From: Alnus glutinosa
Taxonomy: Eukaryota > Streptophyta > Magnoliopsida > Fagales > Betulaceae
Direction of reading: 5' to 3'
DNA length: 64,000 nucleotides
Assembly: GCF_958979055.1 (NCBI RefSeq)
Contig: NC_084886.1
Location: 48,563,654 to 48,627,653 of the forward strand
Under the pieces are notes generated by a model. That model had not been told where the DNA came from. It saw only the letters and a program-made list of their open reading frames with translations, and did no database searches. Below are positions 1 to 11,012 of this stretch, one piece after another. A program made the position numbers and the translations under genes. Within the stretch, counting starts at the first letter, position 1. The number at the start of each line of letters is the position of its first letter.

Positions 1-591
1 ACGGCCAAAAAAAATAAATTAAAAAAACAAAAAAGAGAGCAAAATCACACGTCACTCGACTCACACCTACGTCTACTGTATAGGTTTGACAGAATAATGA
101 GAATATGATATGTCGGCTAATAAATATATTATTATTGTCATTTAATAATTTTAAATAACATGAAAACTCTAACTACTTCTTTTTTTTTAATCATCTAATC
201 ATTAAATTTATTTTTCTGAATATGGGTCATAAATATTTAATAATTGATCTTAATAAAAAGTTAATAAAATTGTGTAAAATTTTTGCAAAAAATATTACTC
301 TTATAAATGAGATTAGCTCTAAAAGTGATTGTATATCGCTAAAACTATATTTACGTTCATTATCTCTATAAGTGATTGTATATCACTCAAACTGTATCCG
401 TGTTCAAGTTGATTATATATACAATCAACCTCTACTCAATTGAGTAAGGTAGCAAGTAATACATTCTGTACTTTTATATGGTATTTGAGAGTAATGCTAA
501 AAGTCATTATTTTGTTATTTTTATGTCCATCATTCACAAACTTTAATCGTGTTGAACTCACTCGGGACCATTACCTCATTTGGCTACATTA
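1..591. other. AT-rich intergenic DNA
   Basis: No supported gene is visible. The stretch has short A/T runs and a weak local duplication around 320-390 (two copies of a motif reading AGTGATTGTATATC). Confidence 0.6.
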
Positions 592-600
592 AATTGTTCC

Positions 601-743
601 GGGTAGTGATAGAAAAATAACAATTACACAATTTGTATACAATAATCACTCACATAAGGTGGGGCCTACCACCACATGGGTCCACCCCATGTGAGTGATG
701 ATTGTGTATAAATTGTGTAATTGTTGTTTTTTTATCATTTCCC
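601..743. mobile_element. 143-bp foldback MITE, Mutator-like
   Basis: The element is almost entirely an inverted repeat: the left arm (about 601-666) pairs with the right arm (about 680-743). It is flanked by a perfect 9-bp direct repeat AATTGTTCC (592-600 and 744-752). A 9-bp target-site duplication is the signature of Mutator-type transposition. It has no coding capacity. The core around CTCACAT..GGTGGG is shared with the MITE at 47386-47530, so the two probably belong to one family. Confidence 0.85.
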
Positions 744-752
744 AATTGTTCC

Positions 753-1124
753 TTATCTTAAAGGTAGAAAACTCTTCGATTATGTTGATGGATCATTCTC
801 TTGCTCATCTCTGATTATCACTATCTATTTTTTATTATTTTTTAAAATAAATTTTTAAGTTTTATTTAGTTATATATTTTTTTATTTTTAGATTTATTTT
901 TATTATTATTACTATTATTTTATGATCGACCCATCTTCATATTATTGTCAAAAATTTTAACATAATTTAACTATAAAAAATAATTTATAAATTAAGCCAA
1001 CCACGTAAATTTTAAATTAATTTTGACAAGTTCACAACTTGTTTATAGCCTGCACCAAATCTGACCCGATCTCAAATCACATCTCTAACCATTTGTTTAT
1101 TATCCAAATCATTTAGCCAAAAAT
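753..1124. other. Intergenic, no feature seen
   Basis: Very AT-rich sequence without a credible reading frame, repeat end or RNA gene. Confidence 0.5.
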
Positions 1125-1307
1125 AATAATAATACGGGTTAAATATATTTTAGCTCCCCAGACTACCACCATTTCTCCGGATGGCCTCCCAGATTACCAA
1201 TGCTTAGATTCTTGCCCCCCAAACTACAATTTTCTAACTTTTTGGCCCCATCTGTTTATTTATGCTGTCAATTTTAAAAGAAATTGACCAAAAACCTGAA
1301 AATACCT

Positions 1308-2989
1308 TCTTTTTTTTTATGAATTAATACCTTTTATAACCAAACAAATCAAAAGAATACACTCCAGCAGAGTTGGAACCCTTTAGCTATATTCAATAGC
1401 TACAAAAACTCCAAATGAACAACAAACAGAATTACACATAAAGTAATTGTTGTAAGTTCCATTTCCTGACTAGCATCCGGCTATGAACAATCCTCTTAGC
1501 CGAGCATCTAGCAATCAATCTAGATCTAACCTCCCATTTCACTTGCTGAACTAAAATCTCCTCTGAACGAGGAGTATTACCATGCAACAAGTCATTTCGG
1601 TGTCTCCAAAGGTGATATAGTAGCCCCCAAACAGAGCCTACAAATGGTAGCATGCAAACTCTTTCCCTTCAAATGAACTTCACTCCATCTACCAATATCT
1701 TCCCAATCCACAGGAGGATCAAAAATCAAGCATTCAGCCATAATACTCCTCCAAACACGCCGGTTGAAACTACACCTGAAAAAGAGGTGGTCTCGATTTT
1801 CCTGACAAGCGAAACAAAAGAGATACAAGGTAGGACCCGTGTAACCCCAAGTACACATATTTTCCTTGGTAATAAGAGCATCCCTAAACACCAACCAAAG
1901 AATAAAAGAATGCTTAGGGATTGCCAAAGGAAACCAGACAAATTGATACCATTGAACCTCTGGCAGTCTTTGTCGAAGGTGATCCCAGGTCTGAGCACAA
2001 GAGTACTTTCCAGTTGAAGACCTCCAAACAGGAAGATCCTCTCGGCCAATATGGATTTCAGGAAGCCTACTTTGTACATGAACCAAACTGTCCGATCTGG
2101 CACTAGGCCAATACCAAGCTCCTTCCTTAATAATGGAAGACACCTTAGGGCCAATTGCACAGCCAGCATCATAAATCATCCTATAGCCATACTTATCAAA
2201 GAGACAACCCTCAGGATGCCACACATCATACCACTGAAAAATCTTTCGGCTATCTCCAACTTTGAAGCTAAGAAATTGCTTAGCTATACTTCTAAGTTTC
2301 AACAATTTCCTCCAACTCCAAGAGCAATTATGGGGGATGGATACTTGCCAAAAACTTCTCCCCTTCAACAAATTATTTTCAATCCACGCCACCCATAAAG
2401 ATCCGGATCTAGCAAAGAGAGTCCAGACATGGTGAAGCATGGAAGCTTGGTTCCAAATATCAAGCTTCTTAATACCTAAACCACCTTCTTTCTTGGGAAC
2501 ACACACCTTGTCCCAAGCCACTTTAGCTTTGGCTTTAGCATCCTTCCCACACCAAAGAAACCTATTAAGCTTTTGTTCCAGCAGCTTAACAGTTTTTTTA
2601 GGAAGGATAAACACCCGAGACCAAAAGGCTTGGAAGCTACATAACACAGAAGAGATAAGCTGGAGACGGCCAGCAAAGGAGAGGTTCTTCACAAGCCAAG
2701 TCTCAATCCGGTTCACAACCTTAGCCACAAGGATGTCACAATCTAATGCAGAAAGTCTCTTGGAGATAAGAGGGACTCCAAGGTACCGGACAGGAAGAGT
2801 ACCTTCACTCATCCTTAACAAATTTAACAAATCAGCTCTCTCAGTGTCAGAAAGACCAGCACAAAATACAGTTCTCTTGGCTGGATTAACTTTCAATCCC
2901 GAGAGGTTCTCAAAACTACACAAAGCTTCCTGAATAACCTGAACCGACTCCATCCTAGCTGCAGAAAAAATCAGCAAATCATCAAACCC
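1308..2989 (-). mobile_element. 5'-truncated LINE (L1-type) insertion
   Basis: A non-LTR retrotransposon fragment on the minus strand. Its A-tail appears as a T run at about 1308-1318. A near-identical direct repeat with core GAAAATACCT lies at both ends (1298-1307 and 2990-2999), matching a target-site duplication made by target-primed reverse transcription. Only the reverse-transcriptase C-terminus and the zinc-finger region remain, so the 5' 3-4 kb was lost at insertion. It sits inside the inverted-repeat element 1134-3195 and is therefore younger than it. Its 3' end differs from the LINEs at 7775, 38870 and 63207, so it belongs to another lineage. Confidence 0.88.
1592..2977 (-). pseudogene. 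LINE ORF2 fragment: RT C-terminus plus zf-RVT
   Basis: A 461-codon open stretch whose protein begins within the thumb side of a LINE reverse transcriptase. The motif YLGVPL and the following AGRLQLI segment are typical of plant L1 ORF2. The C-terminal third contains the zf-RVT region, with a C-x2-C pair (CFACQ) followed by H and C (HLFFRC). After 1592 the homology continues in another frame to about 1432 (LLYHLWRHRN segment), so at least one frameshift separates the zinc finger from the tail. No start codon or RT catalytic FADD box is present. It is a dead LINE remnant. Confidence 0.85.
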
Positions 2990-3264
2990 GAAAATACCTC
3001 TCCCTTAACAGTGAGAATTTCAAAGTGTAGAAGAGGTATTTTCGGATTTCTATTTAAAATTGACGGCATAAATGGACGGATGAGGCTAAAAAACCAGAAA
3101 GTGGTAGTTTGGGGGCCAGAATCTAAGTATTGGTAGTTTGAGCGGCCATCTGAAAAAAGGGTGGTAGTTTGAGGAGTTAAGATATATTTATTCCTAATAA
3201 TAATTAATTAATTAATTGATGTCATGCCGAGTCTTATCTTACGAGGACTAAACTTGGTTTCTAA

Positions 3265-3546
3265 GGCCTTGTTTGATAGAATACAAAACAATACAACACT
3301 GTTCATGCATTTTTTTTTTTTTTTTTTAATATTTTTCACCACCAATCAACATCAAAACATTTCAACTTTTTCACTTTTTATATCACATCAATAATTTTTT
3401 ATTCACTACAATTCAAAACTTTTTTCACTTTTCTATACATTTTTTTAAAATTTTTATATCTCATCATTACTTTTTACTAATTCCAAAATTAACAACCCAT
3501 TATTCTGTTATGTTATGTTCTGTACATGTCTTTGCCAAACAAACCC
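3265..3546. mobile_element. Tourist/PIF-Harbinger-like MITE
   Basis: The ends GGCCTTGTTTG and CAAACAAACCC form short terminal inverted repeats. The trinucleotide TAA flanks both sides (3262-3264 and 3547-3549), which is the usual target duplication for PIF/Harbinger elements. The interior is AT-rich and non-coding. The assignment rests on end sequence and TSD only. Confidence 0.6.
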
Positions 3547-3599
3547 TAAAATCCGAACATTTAGAACCCGTGGGGTTGCGTAAGCATCCTTTTTTGTTT

Positions 3600-4919
3600 G
3601 TTTGTTGGTCAGATTCATCACATTGGAAGTAAGACTGAGCCCACTATACGAACGGCTGAGATAGGACGCCTAATTTGACAGAACTCGCCCGAGTTTCAGG
3701 TGAACACAATCTCTCTCCTCTTTTTCTCCTTTCCCTCGATGGCTTCTTCAGTGCTTTAGCATCTAGGTTTTTGACACTTCGATCAATGCAGCATCAGCAG
3801 CGTCACACTACAGGTACCTACTTTACTGAAATACCCTTCTGTTTTAGGAATAATTACTTCATTCAGCCAAGACTGTTACTCTTATGATCTTATCCTCTGT
3901 TTGCTTTGATGAAAAACTTAATCAATGGAGTGGACATTTCTATTTACTGAAGTGGAGTCTTTGTTCTTGATCTAAAATTAAGCTTCTGGAAGGTTCTTAT
4001 TTGATTTATTTTCATTTTTTGTAATTCCTCACTAGAATGTTGACATAATTGGACCTGTATTCTTCTTTGAATACAACACACACACACACATTTTGTTATT
4101 TGTTTATTCCAATGTGTTTAGGATGCTTGTTAAATTATGCATGTCTATCGTTTGTTGGTCATTTTCGAAAAAATTTGTTGAAATCACTACTTTGGTGTCT
4201 ATATCAAGGTTGCCTGTCTTGTATGCGAGACCCGTGTTCCTAGTTGGTTGAACCTTGTCCAGAAAATGACAATCAATATTAGGGGTGGCAATTGGTGTTC
4301 ACGTGTTGGGTTCGGGTTGTGCGAAGGCATGGGTATAAAACTATATAAATCACTCATAACCCAACTCATTTAATTAAACAAGTTAAGCCCCTCAACCCTA
4401 ACCAGCTAATTTTGTGTTGGGTTTGTGGGTCGTGTTGAAAATTGTTAGCCCTAACTGTAATTCACATGTGCTTGGTCTGATATTGAACTAATGGCTATGA
4501 ATCTGACAATATAAAAGTAGAAAGTACTGAAAAAGATAATATTTCTATGTGTTTAGCGGTTTTCCTTTCAGAGATGATCAGAATTCTGAGAAAGTGAAGC
4601 TCATGGTATGGTACGAAGTGTTTTAGAGTCTTTAATCTGAATCTAAATTACTTTCTGAATCGAAAACCATATAGGGGACCTCATAAAGTTGTTTTGTATG
4701 TGTTTTGGAGTATGTACACTTTATTTATATTTTTGTTCTATTTTTAAATATTAGATATTTGTTTTCTGGGTGCAAGTCTATTGTTCATCCAATGACAAGG
4801 AGAGGTTCAATTATGATCTGCCTTTGTGTAGGTGGATTTTGGACTGTCTGCTCTCAAGATTTGTTTTTTCCCCAGACTTGAGAGAAGATTGAGGGGCCAC
4901 TGTTTGGGTACAATATAGG
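3600..4919 (+). promoter_or_regulatory. Promoter, leader and 5'-UTR intron region of PTH2
   Basis: A non-coding first exon is likely around 3640-3811: a GC-richer stretch ends in ACTACAG before GTACCT, a plausible splice donor. The first coding exon starts at 4920. Exact transcription start and intron limits cannot be fixed from sequence. A (CA)n run lies at 4076-4090. Confidence 0.4.
4276..4462. repeat. Dispersed repeat with GGGGTGGCAAT end
   Basis: The left end reads TTAGGGGTGGCAAT and the right end ATTGTTAGCCCTAA. The interior repeats GTGTTGGGTT-type motifs. This resembles small non-autonomous DNA elements common in eudicots whose ends carry GGGGTGGCAA. No clear TSD is visible. Confidence 0.4.
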
Positions 4920-5638
4920 ATGGACCTGACATTTCTGAGTGCCATTCTAGTTGGAGCAGGTTGCCTTGCTTTGGGATACTACATTGGCGCACGATATCCT
5001 GCTCGCATCTTTATCTCAACAAGATTATCTAAAGACGCTGCAGTTGTTGGTAATGGGAAGAAGAATGATAAGCCCAAAGAGCCTCTTGAGATTGAAAATC
5101 TGGCTGACATTCTTGAAGATTTCAAAATGGTCTCTCTCTCTCTCTCTCTCACACGCACACACACACGTCCAGGCGCGCACATACGCATGCACATACATGG
5201 AAAGAGAATTTAGGTGAAAAAAAGAACTGAGATCTATTTGCTATTCTCTTATTTTCTGCAGGTTTTGGTTGCAAGGAATGATCTAAAGATGGGTAAAGGG
5301 AAAATTGCTGCCCAATGCAGGTAGCCTGTAATTTTATATGTAACATAATCTGATATAATATAATTTTTTTATGAACATATATTCTCTAGCCTTAAAAAGT
5401 AGTTATTCTCTGCTTTGCTTTCAGATATCTTCTTATAGATGCAAATCACTAATAGCCAAGACACAGGTTTTTGATGTGTGATTTATATATCTTATGTTCA
5501 TTGATTCATTAATTATCTGCTTATTAAGGACTTTTTTGATGACTGATTATCTGTTTGATGATATTTTTCTTTTTGACACCAATGGAAACCATTGTATTTA
5601 TAAGGAAAATGGAAGAATGGAAGGCAGTTATTCACCCC

Positions 5639-5669
<31 letters not shown>

Positions 5670-8600
5670 AAAGAAAAAGAAAAAGAAAAAAGAGGAGACA
5701 GGCAATTGGAATGCGTATAAGACATATGAGTCTGTTTGTGTAATGTTTGGGGCTAATGATGCTATAATATGTCATTAAGATCATTAATTTTTTAGTTTAC
5801 TCGCATAAAGCATATAAAGAATGTTGTTTAGTCTTGCATAGTAGCATATGTAGGCTTCAAAGAGTCATCAGTAAGAATTTGGGGGTGATAAGTTGTTCAT
5901 ATTTGTGTTTGAAATTTGTAAGCACAAAGGAAGCCTAAGCTCCCATTCCCCCTCCCCCCCCCCTTCCCGAATGTGTTTGATGTTCCTTTTAGTTTCATTC
6001 TCTTTATTTAAGAATGATAGGATACCTTGTCAAGCAAAGTTAATAGGGGTACATAGTGCTTATGAATTTAAGTTTGTGGACTGAAGATAAGTGGCTGCAT
6101 TAACAATTCATAGCTTGATTCTAGTCGAGGACATACATTACAAAAGGCTAGAGCAGTGCCAAAAAAAAAAAAACTAGGTTGAGGTGGTCAGGATAGATAT
6201 GGTAACATGGAGATAACTGCTGGAAAGGATTTCGGCCAACCCCTTAAAGTGGGGCTGTGAGACTTTTTTGAGTCGGATTGGATAACTTATAAAAGCCCAA
6301 AGCACATTCTTCTTAGTAAGATAGGTTTCATTAGAGAACCCCAAGGGGTAGCTCAATCGGCTGTGGAGTACGCCTCATGAACTGGAGGTCACTAGTTCAA
6401 ATCTCTCATTCTCTTCCCTTTGGGGCTAATTACTTATTAAAAAAAAAGAGATAGGTTTCATTAGAGATAAGTTATTGCTTCTTATTTGTTTGATTTCTTT
6501 TGGGTTCACGATGCTGTTTGCATCTTTGTCATCATGTTTGATGGCTACTACAACTTTTGGATAAAGTCTTTATGTAATTTGTGAAGGATGGATTGCTTTT
6601 TGCTATTATCAGGAATATGTTAGTGAAAGACATCCTTCAATGGGATCACATGGTCCTTTTATAAGATGAGTAAAAAGAAAAAGGACATCAACTTTGAGGA
6701 CAAATATTCTTGTCTTACTATGCTTCTTGTTTTGTGGTACTTGATTGTTAATTTCAATATATACATTGATTTATCATGATTTCATTTTTCCCCTTCTAGC
6801 GAGCTAGGTGTTTTCTCTTGTGTACTTCCTGTGTACCTGGGGCACCTTACACTTTTTATGATAATTCGATTACTTGTATAAAAATACATTGATTTATGTT
6901 TAATAATCCTAATGTAAAGTTTACCAGTTAGTGAAAAATAGGAAAGCCACTTCTTGGTTTAGCCAATCAATATGGTGATTTTGGCTGAGCTGGGGGTTAA
7001 TTTAGAAGAAATTTTTATGAATGTGTTATTCTTTCCAGGTGTGCTTTTAAGGTTTTTGTCCCCTGTTGCGTCGAGTGCTCTCGTGGGCTTTAACTGTTTG
7101 AACAACTATTGGCAAACTCTAGTCTTCATAAAAACAACTTATTTAGTTTTAAGTCAACCACTTCTTTCTTCATATTATCTCTATGGAATGCTGATAACAA
7201 TTGTGGATTACTCATCGATTTAGTATCTTTAATGGTATAGTGCTTGAGAGTTGCGTTGACATGGTTGATGTTATAACCTTTTTACCCTCTGTTCTGTACA
7301 ATTGTTGGTACACTTATTCAGCAACACATTGACGTAGATGATCCGTTGATCCTTGGTTAGTTTTTGAATGTGTGCTATTCTTTTTCCATTATTGCAATAC
7401 ATTTTGATCTAATTCATGATCCAAATCTTTGCCTTACTTGGATAGTCATGCAACTTTGGGTCTCTATAAAAAGCTTCTTCGTCGGGCACCAAAAGCTTTA
7501 AATAGGTAAGGCCCCACACTAATCTGCTAGTTTATTCCTTATTCACTCCATTGCTTGCGACTAAGTTTGTCAGCATACAGGTGGGAGATGTGTGCACAGC
7601 CTAAGGTGGTTGTAAAAATTGAAAGCGAGGAAGATATGCTAGTTTTGCAAGTACGTTCTTTATTTTTTGGTGCAAAAATCTATATGGTGTAACATAGGCT
7701 TATTCTTTTCTTGCTTACTTATTTTGTTATTAATGTAATAATATCTAAATTGCTAGTCTGCTAAATTCATATTTTTTTTTTGATAAGCAATGATAGTTTT
7801 ATTGAAAGCGTAAGGCGCCCCTACGTACACTAGAAGTATACAACAGGAAACACCTAACTAGAAAGCGAAAAAGAAGCAAGAAATTCAGCAAAGCTGATAG
7901 ATAAAGGGTACAAATAAGCCATCGACCAGACAAACAAGGTATGAAGAAACAACTCTAGCACCTCCTCTAGGGAGCTCTCTAGATTCTCAAAATACCTACA
8001 GTTTCTCTCTCTCCAAATACACCAAAAAAGGCAAATAGGCACCATCTTCCAAGAAGTAGCGCTCCCAGATCTCCCAGACTTCCACCAACAAGCAACTAAG
8101 TCAAGCACACTCCTAGGCATGACCCACGAAATACCAAAGCGGAAGAAAATGTTGTTCCAAAGAGTTGAGGCTAGATCGCAATGCAGAAGAATATGGTCCA
8201 CTGATTCTCCATCCCGCTTGCAAAGACAGCATCTATCCACAATAACTATGTGCCTCTTCCTAAGATTGTCCAAGGTAAGAATTCTGCCTAGAGCTGCAGA
8301 CCAAGTGAAGAAAGCTGCCCTCGAGGGAGCCTGAGACCGCCACACACACTTCCATGGGAACCACGTACCTCCAGAACCCATCATAGAACCAAAATAAGAC
8401 TTCACCCCGAACACACCTTTCTTGGACGGGACCCATTTGAGACAATCTGCCCTCTCAAAATTCACCTTGGTAGCGCCCAGCAATTGGAAGAAAGAGGCAA
8501 AAACATCGACTTCCCAATCATGAGCCTCTCTAATAAAGCTCACGTTCCATTGAATGGACCCACCCAAACTCTCCAAATTATCAGCCACTGACGCATCCTT

Positions 8601-11012
8601 CATCCGAGCAATGCCAAAGAGATCAAGAAACACTTCTTTCAGAATCGAATCTCCACACCACAAGCCACGCCAAAATCTAATCTTGCTCCCATCCCCCACC
8701 TCAAATCTAAGGAATTTGGAGAAATTCTCCCATCCTTTCCTTATAAACTTCCACAACCCTACTCCAAACGCCCCAGCAACCTCTCGGGAGCACCACCCAC
8801 CCCACAAACTTCCATATTTGGAATCCACCGCGACTCTCCACCAAGCATCTCTATCCATGCCAAAACGCCATAACCATTTACCAAGCAATGCTCGATTGAA
8901 CTGAACCAACTTCCTAATGCCCAGCCCCCCATTCGAAATAGGAGTACAAACCTTCTCCCAACTCACCAAATGGTATTTAAATTCTTCACCCATTCCACCC
9001 CAAAGAAAATCGCGTTGCAACTTCTCAATGCGAGAAGCAACACTCACCGGTATAGGGAACAGAGACATGTAGTACGTAGGCAAGTTAAATTCATATTTAT
9101 GATTGATTAGTTATGGAAATAGCTATAGTAGAAGGGAAACTCTTAGTTTCTTTATAAGGAAAGAAGTCATTGGTTTAAAACGTAGTTGGTTAAAAGGGAC
9201 CCTTCTTTACCTTTCCTGGTCTTCAAACTTGCTATTTCTATTAATTTAATAGTGGATAGTTGAGGGTAAATTTAATTGATTGACACTCTAATGAAGGTGG
9301 GATGCCTATATCTAGATTCTTTCTGTATTTTTTTTTTCTTCCAAATGTGACTCAGTAAACTGTAAAGTTAGGACCCCAGTGGAGGTGCATGATGTTCCCT
9401 TTTTTATGACAGAATTGGGCTGCCAACTATCAATGGATGCAAAATATTTTATTATCTGCATGTCATTGCTAGATTTTTCTTTCAAGTTATTATTAGAAGA
9501 ATATCAGATTCCTTTCTCTCTTCCCCCCCCCCCCAAAATTTCAGAGTTCTTTTTCCTTCTTTCTGGTTTATCCTGTTTATAAGCTGATTTTTCGTTTGTT
9601 TTTAAATTTTTAATATTTTGCGTGAACATAAATTGGAAAGCTGATGAGCTCGTGGGATGAACCGTCACCTATTTATTCTTAGCTCTTTTTGAGCCATTGG
9701 CAAAACTTTAACCTTGAAATTTGCTGCTGCTGCTTCCTTTTTTCTTATTCTTTTTTTTTTAAAAAAAAGAAAAAATCTTCTCATGTTTTTACACTTCATT
9801 GGCTGATATAATTTCCATTTTTCTAATATGATGTTTTAATTTTCCTGCATCTGCCCTTCCCCCCGAAAGAAGAAAGTGAATTGTGGTGTTTTTACTTTGT
9901 CCTCTTTCCCCACTATATTCTCCTGTTTCACTTTGTTATGGTTTATGTGGTGCATGTTTTGTTTCATGGATTTGTTAATTTTTCACTAAATCCTTATATA
10001 CTTTGGCAGGAGCGGGCAAAATCGCTAAATATACCAACCCACATTACAATTGATGCAGGGAGAACGCAGATTGCACCAAGTGAGTTGCAAAAAGAATTCC
10101 TTCTTGGAAATTGATCACGGTTACTGTAGTGTTAGAAATGAGAGTTTTTGGTATATTTATTTTGGTCAGCAGGCTGAACTCCCCTTGATGTTTTGAGGAT
10201 GTTAATTGAGTTTGATTAGTAATATAGATATTGTATCCTTCCAGTGATTGTGGTTTTTGGATATTTTAGTGATCTGAGTAGTGAGTACTGCTTTGATTAT
10301 TTGTCCTATTTTTGTAAAAGCCTTTCCAAACGTTTCAGTTGGTTCTCTAAATCTTATCTAGTTCACACATTTCTGCAATAATTTTGCATGCTTCAGAAGC
10401 TGTTTAACCAGTTTATCCTAATCTCATAACTTATTCATTCTCTGATCTTCCAGATTCGAGGACAGTGATGGCTATTCTTGGTGAGTTTCTCTTCCCAATA
10501 TCTGCATATCTTGCAAATCTTTTGTTTTGGAGGACCACATAAGACCCGTAGCAGTTTTGACACGGGGATTCAATTTTATCATTAAAATAAAAGAAATAAG
10601 GATCGTTTTAACCAATAGCAAGTTGTTATTATGGTACCCTTTGGATTTCCCAACTTGACGTCTGTCTTGGGCTGAGAATTCAAGCTCCTTTGTGCTATCT
10701 TTATTGGATATTAGGTGGAATTAATTGTGTTGCAGTTTAGTAAATACTTTCGAATGCCTAAGGATAGAATACACACACACACGCAAATACATAGATACAC
10801 TTCTCTCTTATACAAAGCATTTGATTCTTGCTTCTGACATCACACATCACACATAATATACCTATATATATTGTTGTATAGGTGTGTAAAATATACCTAT
10901 ATATATGTGTGTGTAAAATTTCTAAGTTTCTTTTCAATTGATTAATTCTGACACTCGAGCAGGACCTGTTGAAGTAGTTGATGAAGTAACTGGTGGACTG
11001 AAACTCTTATAG
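4920..11012 (+). CDS. PTH2: Peptidyl-tRNA hydrolase 2 (PTH2)
   Basis: This enzyme cleaves peptidyl-tRNA released from stalled ribosomes so that the tRNA can be reused. Seven coding exons give 181 residues: 4920-5129, 5262-5320, 7446-7505, 7581-7650, 10010-10079, 10454-10480 and 10963-11012. All introns are GT-AG and all phases join. Residues 1-25 form a hydrophobic segment (FLSAILVGAGCLALGYYIG), so the protein is probably membrane-anchored like other eukaryotic PTH2. The family core follows: [21 protein letters not shown], then GLYKKLLRRAP, the TIDAGRTQIAP active-site segment and the conserved end GPVEVVDEVTGGLKLL. Length and motifs match the plant family. A SINE and a truncated LINE lie within intron 2 and intron 4. 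Nothing indicates that the gene is broken. Confidence 0.93.
5130..5169 (+). repeat. (TC)n(AC)n microsatellite at a splice donor
   Basis: A compound dinucleotide repeat begins within three bases of the intron-1 donor of PTH2. Length variation here lies next to the U1 snRNA binding site. Confidence 0.85.
5635..5659 (+). repeat. C25 homopolymer followed by A-rich tract
   Basis: Twenty-five consecutive C residues are followed by an A/G-rich tract to about 5695, in a PTH2 intron. Such a run is hard to sequence exactly, so its length may be approximate. Confidence 0.8.
6338..6448 (+). mobile_element. Complete tRNA-derived SINE
   Basis: A 111-bp insertion in PTH2 intron 2 carries both internal RNA polymerase III promoter boxes. 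A-box: TAGCTCAATCGG (6349-6360). B-box-like: GGTCACTAGTTCAAATCT (6387-6404). It ends in an A-tail and is flanked by a perfect 19-bp target-site duplication AGATAGGTTTCATTAGAGA (6319-6337 and 6449-6467). The head is tRNA-like and there is no coding capacity. The sequence before the tail, ATTACTTATT then A, matches the 3' ends of LINEs in this window. The perfect TSD indicates a recent insertion. Confidence 0.92.
7775..9085 (-). mobile_element. 5'-truncated LINE in a PTH2 intron
   Basis: The insertion is flanked by a perfect 13-bp target-site duplication TAAATTCATATTT (7762-7774 and 9086-9098; the A-tail adjoins the left copy). It lies antisense to PTH2. The 3' UTR and ORF2 C-terminus are closely similar, roughly nine bases in ten by eye, to the full-length LINE at 38870-44883, so it belongs to the same subfamily. 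About 4.7 kb of the 5' end is absent, as usual for abortive LINE reverse transcription. Confidence 0.93.
7854..9083 (-). pseudogene. LINE ORF2 C-terminal fragment, still open
   Basis: About 410 codons remain uninterrupted, from the TYYMSLFPIPVS segment after the RT core to the natural stop after SFSLSS. The region includes the whole zf-RVT domain with a C-x2-C-x8-H-x4-C pattern (CCLCKRDGESVDHILLHC). The RT catalytic motifs and endonuclease are missing, so the fragment cannot retrotranspose. The long open frame in a non-functional piece argues for a young insertion rather than selection. Confidence 0.88.

Larger units (their letters stand above)
1134..3195. mobile_element. Long-TIR non-autonomous element split by a LINE
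   Basis: The outer arms, about 1134-1307 and 3000-3195, are imperfect inverted repeats of about 150-170 bp. Both ends carry the block ACTACCACC, and the tips read roughly A[CG]G..TAAATATAT. A 9-bp repeat AATAATAAT flanks the element (1125-1133 and 3196-3204), which suggests a Mutator-like origin, though the repeat is microsatellite-like and so less decisive. Without the inserted LINE (1308-2989) the element would be only about 370 bp, and it encodes nothing itself. Confidence 0.75.

Noticed and set aside
6338-6448. A functional tRNA gene at the SINE head
   Set aside because: A- and B-boxes are present but the cloverleaf is not intact and the unit has A-tail and TSD, so it is a SINE.
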